The notes below the pieces were generated by a model that was not told the DNA's origin, ran no database searches, and worked only from the letters and a program-made list of their open reading frames with translations. Below, piece by piece: positions 6,112-6,519 of a stretch of DNA of 6,519 nt (position 1 is the first letter of the stretch; every line of letters starts with the position of its first letter). The position numbers were made by a program, and so were the translations under genes. This stretch comes from Paracoccaceae bacterium (GTDB taxonomy: Bacteria; Pseudomonadota; Alphaproteobacteria; Rhodobacterales; Rhodobacteraceae): positions 1 to 6,519 of the forward strand of contig DOHJ01000091.1 of the NCBI GenBank assembly GCA_003535335.1. The letters are read 5' to 3'.

Positions 6112-6478
6112 TTTTCAGATCCTGTTCTGCTTCTAGGTTTTTATAAAGCGCGATTTTACGTTGCATCAGTTCGCTGGTTTTTTCCAACCTGACCATATCC
6201 GCCTGTATTTTGGCGTAATGCTCCTCCAGCATCTGGCGGCGCTCGGTGTAGGTTTCATCCCCTTTCAGGCGCAACGTGGCATAACGCACCCGATCCGATT
6301 GCTTCATACCGGTTGCATTCAGCTGTTCTAAAAACCGCATCCAGCCAAGGCTGGCATCCGAATAAACCCTGCGCCCGCCCCCGTCCCGTGGCGCAGGCGG
6401 GATCAGGCCGATTTTTTCATAAAACCGGATGGTATAAACCGAAAGCCCCGTGGCGCGGGCAAAGTCGCCGATTAACAT
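6104..6478 (-). CDS. MerR family transcriptional regulator
   Basis: A 124-residue DNA-binding regulator. Residues 1-70 are a standard MerR winged-helix domain: [20 protein letters not shown] is the helix-turn-helix and [20 protein letters not shown] the wing and linker. Residues about 75-118 form the long charged dimerisation helix ([20 protein letters not shown]). There is no effector domain and no Cys anywhere, so it is not a metal- or SoxR-type thiol or iron-sulfur sensor. MerR proteins of this kind typically act at promoters with long 19-20 base spacers and often sit with the gene they control, here the overlapping CMD-family gene. The start at 6478 matches family N-termini, but no good Shine-Dalgarno precedes it and no in-frame alternative start exists before the window edge. 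Confidence 0.92.
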   Translation of the reverse strand: MLIGDFARATGLSVYTIRFYEKIGLIPPAPRDGGGRRVYSDASLGWMRFLEQLNATGMKQSDRVRYATLRLKGDETYTERRQMLEEHYAKIQADMVRLEKTSELMQRKIALYKNLEAEQDLKNE

Positions 6479-6489
6479 ATCTGTGCCAT

Positions 6490-6519
6490 AAAAAAGGCCC
6501 CCGTGAACTGATTCACAGG
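6490..6519 (-). terminator. Terminator-like hairpin just upstream of merR
   Basis: On the - strand an 8-base stem (CCTGTGAA with TTCACGGG, one G-U pair) closes a TCAG tetraloop. It is followed by GGCC and six T's (complement of 6490-6495). The window ends at the outer side of the stem, so it may be longer: a GGCC just beyond 6519 would complete a 12-base stem running directly into the T tract. It probably terminates a gene lying upstream on the - strand outside the window. The T tract is only 11 bases before the merR ATG, leaving no room for a promoter between them. Confidence 0.6.

Noticed and set aside
5319..6192. Several overlapping + strand ORFs across the CMD and DUF3422 genes
   Set aside because: All are antisense to recognised genes, mutually overlapping, and without family features.
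1..6519. CRISPR array, tRNA, rRNA, IS element, attachment site or defence system
   Set aside because: No repeated spacer-like units, tRNA-like folds, transposase or recombinase reading frames, or terminal inverted repeats were seen. The intact genes are transport, regulatory or unknown-function housekeeping types.

Overview
The window looks like chromosome from an alphaproteobacterium of the Rhodobacterales (Roseobacter-like). This is inferred from the style of the proteins (a DUF3422 protein, a MerR/carboxymuconolactone decarboxylase pair, a family-5 peptide-type ABC importer) and from a moderate GC content judged by eye. No phage, IS element, CRISPR array, tRNA or rRNA was seen.

Left half, + strand (1-3997): a roughly 300-base leader precedes an ABC importer operon. 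The leader holds a weak candidate promoter, small palindromes and a doubtful 52-codon ORF. The operon encodes a periplasmic family-5 substrate-binding protein, then, after a GC-rich hairpin with a T tract, a DppB-like and a DppC-like permease that overlap by 8 bases. The hairpin probably lowers transcription of the permeases relative to the binding protein. The two ATPase subunits that such an importer needs are not in the window.

Middle (3984-4366, - strand): the remains of a HAD-superfamily phosphatase resembling the 3'-phosphatase domain of T4 polynucleotide kinase (PseT/PNKP). Three independent lesions are readable: the nucleophilic Asp is replaced by His, there is a frameshift with a stop, and about 40 residues containing motif II are missing. 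Its 3' end runs into the end of the second permease gene. A simple ORF call would report only a 92-residue hypothetical protein here.

Right half, - strand (4396-6519): reading leftwards, a cysteine-free MerR-type regulator overlaps a carboxymuconolactone decarboxylase-family gene by 8 bases. After 39 bases comes a DUF3422 membrane-anchored protein of unknown function. These three are probably one transcription unit. At the right edge, a hairpin with six T's on the - strand ends only 11 bases before the merR start, so either an upstream gene terminates there or transcription into merR is conditional.

Overall this is mostly ordinary metabolic and transport chromosome. The best second-look items are the decayed PNKP-like phosphatase, the two terminator-like hairpins, the ABC operon without ATPases, and the His-to-Asn change in the CMD protein. 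I saw no clear sign of a new multi-gene system.
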